Assembly: GCF_007097395.1 (NCBI RefSeq)
Contig: NZ_VKDC01000006.1
Coordinates: forward strand, 210,073-274,072
Length of the DNA stretch: 64,000 nucleotides
Direction of reading: 5' to 3'
Origin: Fulvivirga sp. M361
GTDB lineage: Bacteria > Bacteroidota > Bacteroidia > Cytophagales > Cyclobacteriaceae
A program made the translations under genes and the position numbers. The notes beneath the pieces were generated by a model that was not told the DNA's origin, searched no databases, and worked only from the letters and a program-made list of their open reading frames with translations. Shown here one piece after another: positions 36,701 to 43,881 of this stretch. How positions within the stretch are numbered: position 1 is the stretch's first letter; each line of letters opens with the position of its first letter.

Positions 36701-36869
36701 GGGTGGAGCTCAGATATATCTGAATTTTCAAAACTGGTTCTTGATTACTGATTACCATGGATACGATCCTGAAGCCAGTTCATACAATGATGAATTCTTC
36801 ATAGGTTACGAATTGAACGGTTATCCGAAAGCGTTGATTACGAACATTGGAATTAGAGCTAATTTTTAA
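33720..36869 (+). CDS. SusC-type TonB-dependent outer-membrane transporter
   Basis: 1049 residues: a leader of about 40 residues, a carboxypeptidase-D-like domain (VSGKVLDENGESLPGVNVLIKGT to YVGYARQE), a TonB box region (GEIIVIGYG), the plug with RGITSISATNQPLYVIDG, and a 22-strand barrel ending in ITNIGIRANF. No STN domain is present, so it is a transporter and not a FecR-signalling receptor. SusC proteins import oligosaccharides with the SusD lid encoded 10 bp further on. Its place inside the mannosidase locus suggests N-glycan or manno-oligosaccharide uptake (inference). No ACTAAA operator was seen in front of it. Confidence 0.95.
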   Translation: MKIEALQRIKKLMKLASYGIICQILIINTITANNLSAKEIQQASDIQVSGKVLDENGESLPGVNVLIKGTTNGTVTDFDGNYNIQVPEDGTLVFSYVGYARQEININNRTVIDVNMELDASQLGEIIVIGYGETKKEDVTGSLGAIDTERIERRVSVNPLDNLQGEVAGVNVVNTSGRPGGGINVLVRGITSISATNQPLYVIDGIIDADISQINTNDIESITVLKDASATAIYGFIASNGVVIVTTKRGTSEGVTLDVNYNLQVGRLTNKPEVLNSQEYWGDLKPRVDQQLRDIGADDGFFTDNYAARFPLLFNPSDAESVYGDPRFDTDWLDESTRTSVSHQYFANLRAGGENYALSFSVGSQDDEGIVLNTSLEKNTMRFNGDYYVKDWLKVGGSLSYAETKTNRVDDYRVGADGLTYASLFYLPIYPTRYDDGSVVNADDLVKPNGQWDVWYGRTPSERLNMLTRESKTTQLLRNVFVEIDFLKNLKFRTALSQEQIENDGNTHVPKELDTFVNRTSATVSNSEFLSTQWENTLNYNTQFGADHDLNILAGASWYSTESFAFSASGQDFDDFFRFYNLAQSDDEFERITSGQSESKAVSFFGRANYTYKGKYLVTATGRYDGSSRFGANNEFAFFPSAAVGWRISEEGFLKDNSTMSNLKLRASWGKTGNSNIPNFQRFGQPGQQNAIFGGRSVNSTSQGRIGNDDLKWEVTTETNVGLDIGLFDRVNLTFDYYTKESDDLLLGIPIARFTGYSNIFGNAGSLQNRGIELGINSQNIATNDFSWNTSLNFARNVNEVTSLGIDDSDFIRSVQFGGFNEQIFRVGEAAGSFYGYNRLGTWNIGEEDEAAIYGAVPGDIRIEDVNDDDVIDSEDLQIIGNGLPDFTLNIGNTFTYKNFALSFDIRVVQGSEIVDYSVLLNVDRQGYGNTYREFFQQAWTPENQNTMYPRVRRDLKFFRGIDTGHVFDASFIRGQNLSLSYDFNTNIVERIGLGGAQIYLNFQNWFLITDYHGYDPEASSYNDEFFIGYELNGYPKALITNIGIRANF

Positions 36870-36879
36870 ATCAAACATT

Positions 36880-38358
36880 ATGAAAAAGTATTTAATTCTA
36901 GCATTGGCTGGTGTTTTAAGTTTTACATCATGCACCGATCAGTTGGAGGTGACACCAGATTCTTTTAAAGGAGTTGTTGGGACTACCCTTTTGGATGCGC
37001 AAGAATCCGTGAACGGAGCTTACGTATTCCTTAGAAACCCATATGGTAAATATGCTTTTGCTTCGATAGGGTTTAGCATATTAGAGGTGCCTACTGGTAC
37101 TATGAAACCTGCTGCAGGTACACAAGATACAGGTATGGAACAGGCATACGCATTGACTTTTGATGACAATAATAATAATGCATTTGTCCTTTGGCAGGCC
37201 TATTTCGACGGCATAGAAGCTGCTAATATTGCTATTGCCTCGATACCAAATATTTCAGACCCTGATCTGACGGATGAATTAGCCAGTTCTTTACTGGGGC
37301 AAGCCTATTTCCTTCGTGCATATTACTACTTTCAGTTGGTTCAGATCTTTGGAGATATTCCGTTGAAAACTACACCTTCATCATCATTGTCTGATGGTAA
37401 ATTGCCAAAATCAAGTGTGCAGGAGATTTATGAGCAGGTGATTGTTCCCGATCTTCAACAGGCCGAAGCAGCCGGACTTCCTTCTACCAGCGCTGAAGGT
37501 AGGGTAACACTGGGAGCCGTGAAATCTTTATTGGCTAAGGTATATCTTACCATGGCAGGCAGTCCGTTGAATCAAACAGACAAATATACCCTGGCGGCTG
37601 AAAAAGCGCTTGAGGTAATTAACTCAGGAGCCTTTTCTTTATTTCAAGATGGTGGAGGCTTCAGATGGGTTGACAAATTAAGAGAACCTGATTTTGATTT
37701 AACAGAAGAGCATATTTTCATGGCTCAGTTTGCCACGGCAATACCTTCGTCTTTTTCACAGTATTTTACGCCTATAGGAGGAGTTGAAATAAGCGCCCAG
37801 ACATTACACTTTGGTGGTATGGAGCCGGAAGAAGATTTCTACAACAGCTATGATCCTTCAGATGTCAGGGGCCAGAACCAGGGGTTTTTCTTCGATTCTT
37901 TCGATGGCGTTTCATTTAACCTTTCCGTATATAAATATTTTGACGAAACATTTCGAAATCAGGCACAAGGTCTTGGGACTAAGAGTTTTCCATTATTGCG
38001 ATATGCTGATGTCTTGTTAATTTATGCAGAAGCACAAAATGAATCCGGAACAGCTAATACCCAAGCCTATACCGCTTTGAACTCAATTCGTGGAAGAGCA
38101 GGATTATCCGATGTCGCCGGACTTTCTCAGAACGACTTTAGAGAGGAAGTATGGAGACAACGCGCATGGGAGTTTCCTGCTGAGGGTGGTTATGTTTGGT
38201 TTGATATGAAACGTACCATGAAAGTATTCAATGGTACAGGATTTGACGACTTCGTTGGTGCTACTTTGCCTAATGGAAATACCTTAGGCTCAGATAACAT
38301 TTACTTTCCTATACCTGCAGGAGATGTTCTTTTGAATCCTGCTTTGGGTGACGGATAA
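36880..38358 (+). CDS. SusD/RagB family glycan-binding lipoprotein
   Basis: A lipobox (SFTSCTD, Cys18) places it on the outer membrane. The N-terminal part has the SusD start (VTPDSFKG...LLDAQESVNGAYVFLR), the TPR-like region AYFLRAYYYFQLVQIFGDIPL, and the C-terminal RYADVLLIYAEAQNESG and WFDMKRTMKVF typical of the family. It lids the SusC barrel and binds the glycan. The ATG at 36880 was chosen, 11 bp after the SusC stop; the frame is open further upstream but overlaps susC. At 492 residues it is within the normal range. Confidence 0.95.
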   Translation: MKKYLILALAGVLSFTSCTDQLEVTPDSFKGVVGTTLLDAQESVNGAYVFLRNPYGKYAFASIGFSILEVPTGTMKPAAGTQDTGMEQAYALTFDDNNNNAFVLWQAYFDGIEAANIAIASIPNISDPDLTDELASSLLGQAYFLRAYYYFQLVQIFGDIPLKTTPSSSLSDGKLPKSSVQEIYEQVIVPDLQQAEAAGLPSTSAEGRVTLGAVKSLLAKVYLTMAGSPLNQTDKYTLAAEKALEVINSGAFSLFQDGGGFRWVDKLREPDFDLTEEHIFMAQFATAIPSSFSQYFTPIGGVEISAQTLHFGGMEPEEDFYNSYDPSDVRGQNQGFFFDSFDGVSFNLSVYKYFDETFRNQAQGLGTKSFPLLRYADVLLIYAEAQNESGTANTQAYTALNSIRGRAGLSDVAGLSQNDFREEVWRQRAWEFPAEGGYVWFDMKRTMKVFNGTGFDDFVGATLPNGNTLGSDNIYFPIPAGDVLLNPALGDG

Positions 38359-38460
38359 TGTATAAAGAGTAGTAGAGTTGTGGTGCCCTGCTTGGGTGCC
38401 ATAACTCCTACAACTGAATATGCAGATCTCTTTTAATGTGATGAATCAACGATCGTACCT

Positions 38461-39525
38461 ATGAAGTTATACATCGGTTGTTATACCAAGCAGATAACTG
38501 AGGAGTTAGTGGGAAAGGGAGACGGTATATATGTGTTAGACTTTAATCCATCTGATGGTTCAATTCGATACTCTGATTGCATCCCGGCTACTAATCCTAG
38601 TTATCTGAACATTTCATCGGATTGTAAAATTTTATTTGCTTTAGAGGAAAATCCAATTGAAGAATGGCCAAAGGTTTGTTCCTATCGAATAGGTGAAGCC
38701 TCCGAAGATCGGCATTTGGAATTAATCAATAAGCAGGAACTGCCAGGGTCATTTGCGTGTCATTTGTCACCTTCAAAGTCAGGGAATCATTTGATCGTAG
38801 GAGCATATATGTCTGGTAACATACTTGTTTACCCTATCACGTCTGAGGGTTGCATTGAGCCCTATATTCATAATGTAACTCATAAGGGTAACGGGCCAAA
38901 TAAAATACGTCAGGAAGCTCCACATGTTCATTTTGTCTGTCCGAATGATATAGGTCAGTTTTACGCGGTTGATCTGGGAACAGACATGGTGAAATCTTAT
39001 AGGTTCACAGACGATTGGATCAAAGAGCAACCGGAGGAGAATATTCAGGTTGACACTGGTGCAGGCCCAAGACATATGGTAATAAGCCCATCGGGGGAAT
39101 ACATTTTTGTTTTCTCTGAATTAGATGCGAAAATCCATAGTTATAAGAAAAGCAACGGAAAATTTGAATGTTTAGAATCAGTGGCTACACTTCCTAAAGA
39201 TTTCAAAGGGGTGCCAAGCGGTGCGGCAATAAGGATGCATCCGAATGGAAGATTTATATATGTTTCCAACCGGGAGTATAATGGGATCACAATCTTATCC
39301 TTCGATAAAATCAGTGAAAAAATAGTTTTGATAGGCTTTGTTTCTTCGGGAGGAAAGACGCCGAGAGATATGAATATAGATCCTGATGGGAACTGGTTAA
39401 TTTGTGCTAATCAAGACTCTGATAACCTTATTGTATTCCGTATTCATCAAACATCAGGAAGATTATCTCAAATCAGTGTAAATGAGGAGATAAAAACCCC
39501 GAGTTGTGTATTATTTGGAAAATAA
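38461..39525 (+). CDS. Lactonase family beta-propeller (6-phosphogluconolactonase-like)
   Basis: The 354-residue protein is a seven-bladed propeller of the YbhE/Pgl-type lactonase family: repeated blocks of about 45-50 residues with IYVLDFN, VDLGTDMVKSYRF, GAGPRHMVISPSGEYIFV, IRMHPNGRFIYVSNREYNGI and TPRDMNIDPDGNWL. It has no signal peptide, so it acts in the cytosol. The family hydrolyses sugar lactones such as 6-phosphogluconolactone. Here, near an SDR and mannonate dehydratase, hydrolysis of mannonolactone is the fitting role (inference). It follows susD by 102 bp. Confidence 0.88.
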   Translation: MKLYIGCYTKQITEELVGKGDGIYVLDFNPSDGSIRYSDCIPATNPSYLNISSDCKILFALEENPIEEWPKVCSYRIGEASEDRHLELINKQELPGSFACHLSPSKSGNHLIVGAYMSGNILVYPITSEGCIEPYIHNVTHKGNGPNKIRQEAPHVHFVCPNDIGQFYAVDLGTDMVKSYRFTDDWIKEQPEENIQVDTGAGPRHMVISPSGEYIFVFSELDAKIHSYKKSNGKFECLESVATLPKDFKGVPSGAAIRMHPNGRFIYVSNREYNGITILSFDKISEKIVLIGFVSSGGKTPRDMNIDPDGNWLICANQDSDNLIVFRIHQTSGRLSQISVNEEIKTPSCVLFGK

Positions 39526-39718
39526 CCTTGAGCACTAAATAGTACCATTTGGACAGGTATTAAAAAAATGACAAAAATTTATTTTCAACTAGAAAAGTTA
39601 CAAAAACTGTATTTATTAAGCCTCTTATTTTATAAGACGACATTACAAATCTTTATTGAATCAGAAGAGGCCTAACTCATCCATTGAGGAATATAGAAAT
39701 ACTTAAATTATAAAGATT

Positions 39719-40732
39719 ATGAAAACGAAAGCTTTACTATTATTTGGACTATTTATAGGTTCGTTTCTGACTTTCACCTCTTGTGGTGATGATGATTCAG
39801 GGTCTGTAAACTTAGATTCCAATCTCGTAGCGCAGTGGGAAACTGAGGTCGAAGAGGCCCGTCAGTTGGCAGCTAATTCGCAGGAAGGGTCTCTTCCCGG
39901 AGATTATTTCCCTGGGGCAATTGCTCAACTTGAAGAAGAGATCGCCAAGGCTCAGGATATTTTTGATCGTGCGACTGCTGATATTCGTATTGAAAGTGCA
40001 CTACTCGTACTAGAATTTGCACTCAAAGAGTTTGAAGTTAGCCTTGTCCAGGAGGCTATTCCATTATTTTCGAACCTGGCTTCAGAAATGCTGTCAACCG
40101 TGCCTGATGCAGCACTGTCACCCGATGAATTTACAGCAGAATTTAGAGTTAGATTGCAAAGTTATGATGCGGATCAAATTGTAGCTGATATGGTTGGTAC
40201 CTTAAACCAAGTTTCCGGGTTAAATACGTCAGGTTGGGCTATTCGATATTTCACAACGCCTTTTGCCAACACGGGAGTCGTAGATTTTATTATTGGAGTA
40301 GGACCAGAAGCACCTTTCTTTGTTGAGCCTGATGTCCCGGATTATATTATTCCATTGAATGAGTGGGTCCATATTGCGGCTACATACAACAATCAAAACA
40401 TGAAACTATATATTGATGGTGTCAAGCTACTTGAATTCGATTCACCCTTACCTATGAATCCGGATCCTGCAGGTTCTTTTTTTAGAATTGGTAATAGCGT
40501 ATTCAAAGATGGAAGGTATACCAATGGTAATATAATCGATGTACGTTTTTGGGATGTCGAAAGAACAGAGGAGGAAATCAATGATAATTTGAGTGATTTC
40601 TTAGAACCTCCTTTTGATCACCCCAACTTAAAGCTTTATTTTCCACTTAATGCCAACCTGGGGAAAGTACTTACGGATGAGACAAAAACCTATAAGGTTG
40701 ATGTAGCTGGTGTTACATGGCAAGAACAATGA
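39719..40732 (+). CDS. Surface lipoprotein with helical bundle and LamG domain (glycan-binding candidate)
   Basis: The lipobox SCGDDDSG (Cys22 followed by acidic residues) is the Bacteroidota signal for surface-exposed lipoproteins. Residues of about 35-115 form a helical, FIVAR-like bundle (WETEVEEARQLA, AIAQLEEEIAKAQDIFDRA). From about 130 to 310 a concanavalin/LamG-type domain follows, with WVHIAATYNNQNMKLYIDG and IIDVRFWDVERTEEEI. It sits after SusC/SusD where surface glycan-binding proteins are usually encoded, so a role in holding glycan or glycoprotein at the surface is likely. It has no evident catalytic residues. Confidence 0.75.
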   Translation: MKTKALLLFGLFIGSFLTFTSCGDDDSGSVNLDSNLVAQWETEVEEARQLAANSQEGSLPGDYFPGAIAQLEEEIAKAQDIFDRATADIRIESALLVLEFALKEFEVSLVQEAIPLFSNLASEMLSTVPDAALSPDEFTAEFRVRLQSYDADQIVADMVGTLNQVSGLNTSGWAIRYFTTPFANTGVVDFIIGVGPEAPFFVEPDVPDYIIPLNEWVHIAATYNNQNMKLYIDGVKLLEFDSPLPMNPDPAGSFFRIGNSVFKDGRYTNGNIIDVRFWDVERTEEEINDNLSDFLEPPFDHPNLKLYFPLNANLGKVLTDETKTYKVDVAGVTWQEQ

Positions 40733-40779
40733 TTGCTACCGGTTCCATGAATTGACTTATAATCAATGGCATATTTGTA

Positions 40780-40813
40780 AACCACTCTATCTACTAGGTA
40801 GGGTGGTTTTTTT
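40780..40813 (+). terminator. Rho-independent terminator
   Basis: AACCACTCTATC (40780-40791) pairs with GGTAGGGTGGTT (40797-40808), all 12 positions with two G-U wobbles, loop TACTA, followed by a run of seven T. It ends the SusC/D-lactonase-lipoprotein transcript 47 bp after the last stop. Confidence 0.85.
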
Positions 40814-40960
40814 GAAGGTCTGGCATTGCTTTTAGTTCGTAAGGAACTTTTTATACTCATAAAAGCCCATGGCCAAAGGGAGATGTAATACATTGTCTAC
40901 GGTCACCAAAGCGCATTTGGTTACTCGGACTTTGGGTGACGACTGTTGAATAGGCCTTAC

Positions 40961-41031
40961 TCAGTCGCTTGGGTTTCCGAGTGACAACTATTAAATAGGC
41001 CTCCGGCCGGGGTGGGTTACGAATACGAAAA
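40961..41031. repeat. 70-bp repeat, copy 1
   Basis: Unit runs from TCAGTCGCTTGGGTTTCCGA through the core GCCTCCGGCC to GAATACGAAAA. A decayed partial copy precedes it at about 40917-40959. It opens the duplicated promoter segment. Confidence 0.8.
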
Positions 41032-41355
41032 ATTAATAAAAATACTTATAAAGATTTACCTGAACACAAAACCCTTTCTTTACACGTTTACACCACATAT
41101 CAATAAGTATTAAGCAACGAAAGAACTAGCACTGGCATTTTTCAGAGGAACCGTCCATTATTCCTTGAGAAAGTTTCGGTTGCCTGGCCAGGAGGGGTAC
41201 TGTACGGGTGAATATATCCACAATACCCTGACCATCTTTTTACCAATATATTATGCTTCTAATACGGCATGAGCAGGTTCTACCTCTTCCGTTAAATGGA
41301 AAAATATACTTATGTTACAAAAACTAATTAAATTTTAATTTGCTGAAATATAATA

Positions 41356-41371
41356 ACTAAAACGATTTAGT
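41356..41371. promoter_or_regulatory. LacI-type operator, site 3
   Basis: ACTAAAACGATTTAGT, identical to site 4 because it belongs to the duplicated segment. It sits 4 bp before a -7 element, where a bound repressor would block initiation. Confidence 0.8.
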
Positions 41372-41375
41372 TAGC

Positions 41376-41383
41376 TATATTTG
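41376..41383 (+). promoter_or_regulatory. Bacteroidota -7 promoter element
   Basis: TATATTTG matches the TAnnTTTG consensus exactly. A matching TTTG at the usual -33 distance was not found, so promoter strength is uncertain. Confidence 0.5.
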
Positions 41384-41510
41384 ATAACAAATCAAACACC
41401 CTGTTAAGGTCATGGAGCATAAATTCTCTGGTAGCGGCCAGGTTAGTAACAGCCTCAACCCGCAATATTCTTTATTTAAAGCGACTTCCGAAGGTCTCAT
41501 CAATGTATCG

Positions 41511-41846
41511 ATGAAAAAGTTTTTTGCACTTTTTATACTTCTAGCATTTTACGGTAATTCCTTCGCTCACGAAGGGGCCAGTAACAATCATATTCACACG
41601 ATCAACACCAACTACAAGCTCTATCAACAATGCAAAGGAGATGTAGAAGGCTATGCCAATAAGTTGAGTGGGGGAGAATATGATTATCCCTCTCTTCGGG
41701 ACGACCATAGGGATGCAATGATCTCCAGGGCTACCACGGGTAAAAATGGATTTGAATTCATGACCGGAAAAGTTCCGGAAGACTATAAAGGGAATCATGT
41801 TACCTCATTCAGTCGCTTGGATTTCCGAGTGACAACTATAAAATAG
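41511..41846 (+). pseudogene. Truncated duplicate of the GH38 gene at 43587
   Basis: The first 98 codons match the start of the GH38 gene at 43587: the signal peptide MKKFFALFILLAFYGNSFAHEG and the N-terminal domain down to EDYKGNHVT. After the breakpoint at 41805 the frame runs into the 70-bp repeat, which adds 13 foreign codons (SFSRLDFRVTTIK) before the stop. No catalytic domain is present, so no mannosidase can be made. Promoter and operator upstream are intact, so the fragment may still be transcribed and exported. The N-terminal half of the shared region carries several substitutions, the second half none. Confidence 0.85.
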
Positions 41847-41879
41847 GCCTCCGGCCGGGGTAAATTATGAATACGAAAA
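41809..41879. repeat. 70-bp repeat, copy 2
   Basis: The same unit as copy 1, beginning four bases after the breakpoint of the truncated GH38 gene and supplying its stop codon. It has the same GCCTCCGGCC core and GAATACGAAAA end (written ATGAATACGAAAA here). Confidence 0.8.
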
Positions 41880-42144
41880 GACCATGGAAGGGCCGGTAGA
41901 GATATCCGCTTTTGCAAGCGTATAGTAAGCCAGATATCTTAAAAACTGTTCCCTTTTTATATTTCCGATGCTGTGTCAGCAGCCCTTATTTAATTAATAT
42001 ACTTGAATTATTCTTGAACAACATATTGATAACCTTTTCTAATTCTATCCTAAGCATCTTAATGTAAACCGATCTGAGTAACACCTAATACTTGCTCAAG
42101 GGGCAAGCGATTGTTACACTTTTTTGAACATACTAGCGACTGAG

Positions 42145-42227
42145 GAGCAAATAAAAACGTTATCTTTACAAATATGTGTACATATTCAAAGAACATGATC
42201 TCTTTATTTCTGAGGTGTTATTTGCTC
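42145..42227. promoter_or_regulatory. Nested inverted repeats upstream of the toxin-antitoxin pair
   Basis: GAGCAAATAA (42145-42154) and TTATTTGCTC (42218-42227) are perfect distant arms. Inside lies AATATGTGTACATATT (42171-42186), a dyad with 7-bp arms. Such palindromes are typical operators for autoregulating antitoxins. The rest of the 41847-42262 gap shows nothing else I can name. Confidence 0.6.
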
Positions 42228-42262
42228 AATAAATATTTTTGTATCACTAAATAGGAGGGGGT

Positions 42263-42469
42263 ATGCAAAAGATCACATTAATGGTAAAAGATGACAGTAA
42301 AATTAGTTTTTTCTTAGAATTGATAAAACAGTTTGATTTTATTGAAGTGCAACGTTCTTCACGAAGTATATCAAAAGACTATAATTTTTTCGAATCAGCA
42401 GGTTTGTGGAAAGATAGAAATGTAACCGGAGATCAACTTCGTGAGCAAGCATGGAAGAGGGACAACTAA
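42263..42469 (+). CDS. VapB-like antitoxin of a PIN toxin
   Basis: The 68-residue protein starts MQKITLMVKDDSKISFFLELIKQ and ends with FFESAGLWKDRNVTGDQLREQAWKR. The terminal FFxxAGxWKDRxxTxxxLRxxAW pattern is characteristic of small antitoxins encoded before PIN toxins in Bacteroidota, where the C-terminus wraps the toxin. It overlaps the toxin gene by 19 bp, as expected for a coupled pair. A palindrome upstream (42171-42186) is a likely operator. No clear ribbon-helix-helix can be assigned by eye at the N-terminus. Confidence 0.85.
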   Translation: MQKITLMVKDDSKISFFLELIKQFDFIEVQRSSRSISKDYNFFESAGLWKDRNVTGDQLREQAWKRDN

Positions 42470-42837
42470 TACTGTGCGACACAAATATTATCATCGAGTT
42501 TTACAAAGAAAATCCAGTCATACTTAATATCCTTCAAACAATAGGCCAGTCTAATATAGCATTGAGCATCATTACAATGGGTGAGTTATTGTATGGAGCC
42601 TTGAATAAGAATGAGTTAAAGCTTATTCGTAGGGACATTGACCACCTTCATGTTAAGCATATAACTCCGGCTATTGGAGAACGTTTTATAGCATTAATGG
42701 AGCAATATGCTTTAAGCCACAAACTAAGCTTACCGGATGGCCTGATAGCCGCTACCGCATTAGAGGAAAACATACCTCTATACACGTTAAATCAAAAAGA
42801 TTTTAAATACATAAAAGGGCTCCGTCTTTATAAATAG
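42451..42837 (+). CDS. PIN domain toxin (VapC family)
   Basis: VapC toxins are Mg-dependent ribonucleases that usually cut tRNA or rRNA. The 128-residue protein keeps the four acidic metal ligands: Asp10 (LCDTNIII), Glu45 (MGELLYGA), Asp96 (LPDGLIAATAL) and Asp117 (LNQKDFKYI). Full length and the intact antitoxin gene upstream suggest a working module. It lies between the two copies of the duplicated GH38 promoter region, flanked by 70-bp repeats, so it probably arrived or was trapped during the rearrangement. Confidence 0.92.
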   Translation: MEEGQLILCDTNIIIEFYKENPVILNILQTIGQSNIALSIITMGELLYGALNKNELKLIRRDIDHLHVKHITPAIGERFIALMEQYALSHKLSLPDGLIAATALEENIPLYTLNQKDFKYIKGLRLYK

Positions 42838-42985
42838 TGTTCAAGGCTGGAAGCCATTTTCGGGTTCACAAACCTCAGACCGTTGCTTGTTAAGAAAAGC
42901 ACATAACTACCTTATGGCAAGGTATTGTTTAGCAGAATGTTTCTGGTACTCGGGGAGGATTGCGCTTCACTTAACTCGGTCTCTC

Positions 42986-43045
42986 TCAGTTGCTCGGGTT
43001 TCCAAGTGACAATTACAAAATAGGCCTCCGGCCAGGATGGATTAT
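42986..43045. repeat. 70-bp repeat, copy 3 (shortened)
   Basis: TCAGTTGCTCGGGTTTCCAA onward to the core GCCTCCGGCC; it lacks the GAATACGAAAA end and runs directly into copy 4. Confidence 0.75.
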
Positions 43046-43048
43046 CTC

Positions 43049-43118
43049 TCAGTCCTTGGGTTTCCGAGTGACGGCTATTAACCAGGCCTCCGGCCGGGAT
43101 GGACCATGAATACGAAAA
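43049..43118. repeat. 70-bp repeat, copy 4
   Basis: Full unit from TCAGTCCTTGGGTTTCCGAG to GAATACGAAAA, in tandem with copy 3. It opens the right copy of the duplicated segment. Confidence 0.8.
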
Positions 43119-43881
43119 ATTACGGAAAGTACTGATAAAGATGTACTCGAACACAAAGCCCTACCTAACCCATCTACGCTATGGATTAAGAAGTGTTAAG
43201 CAACGAAAGAGCCAGCATTTTTTAACTAATTGTAAATTATTCCTTGAGAAAGTTATGTCAACCTCACCAGAAGCAGTACTTTGCCGGTTAGTATATCCAC
43301 AATGATCTGATCATCAAGTCAATACATTATGCTTCCAATACAGCATGAGCAGCCCCCATCTCTTCGGTTAAACCGAAAAACATGCTAGTGGTACAAAAAC
43401 TAATTAAATTTTAATTTGCTGAAATATAATAACTAAAACGATTTAGTTAGCTATATTTGATAATAAATCAAACACCCTGTTAAGGTCATGGAGCATAAAT
43501 TCTCTGGTAGCGGCCAGGTTGGTAATAGCCTCAACCTGCAATATTCTTCATTTAAAGCGATTTTGGAAGGTCTTATTAACAGACCTATGAAAAAGTTTTT
43601 TGTACTTTTTATGCTTCTGGCATGTTCCGGTAATTCCTTTGCTCACGAAGGGGCCAGTAACAATCACATCCACACCATCAACACCAATTACAGGCTTTAC
43701 CAACAATGTAAGGGAGATGTAGAAGGCTATGCCGCTAAGCTAAGCGGGGGAGAATACGATTATCCCTCTCTTCGGGACGACCATAGGGATGCAATGATCT
43801 CCAGGGCTACCACGGGTAAAAATGGATTTGAATTCATGACCGGAAAAGTTCCGGAAGACTATAAAGGGAATCATGTTACCT
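43109..43881. repeat. Segmental duplication, right copy
   Basis: Counterpart of 41022-41805, offset by 2076 bp in its coding part. It holds operator 4, the -7 element and the first 98 codons of the intact GH38 gene. The 749-bp gap 42838-43586 otherwise contains only repeats 3 and 4 and this promoter region. Confidence 0.85.
43432..43447. promoter_or_regulatory. LacI-type operator, site 4
   Basis: ACTAAAACGATTTAGT, 140 bp before the GH38 start and 4 bp before the -7 element TATATTTG (43452-43459). Confidence 0.82.

Larger units (their letters stand above)
41022..41805. repeat. Segmental duplication, left copy (promoter plus 5' part of GH38 gene)
   Basis: This segment aligns with about 43109-43881. 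It is patchy at first, then near-identical from about 41312 (CAAAAACTAATTAAATTTTA) on. The last 124 bp (41682-41805) are identical to 43758-43881. Similarity stops abruptly at 41805, where repeat copy 2 begins within 4 bp. Confidence 0.85.

Noticed and set aside
33720-36869. ACTAAA operator before susC
   Set aside because: I searched the gap 33416-33719 by eye and found no match to the 16-mer.
40917-43118. CRISPR array from regularly similar repeats
   Set aside because: Only four copies, ~70 bp long, unevenly spaced, with no spacers of constant size and no cas genes.
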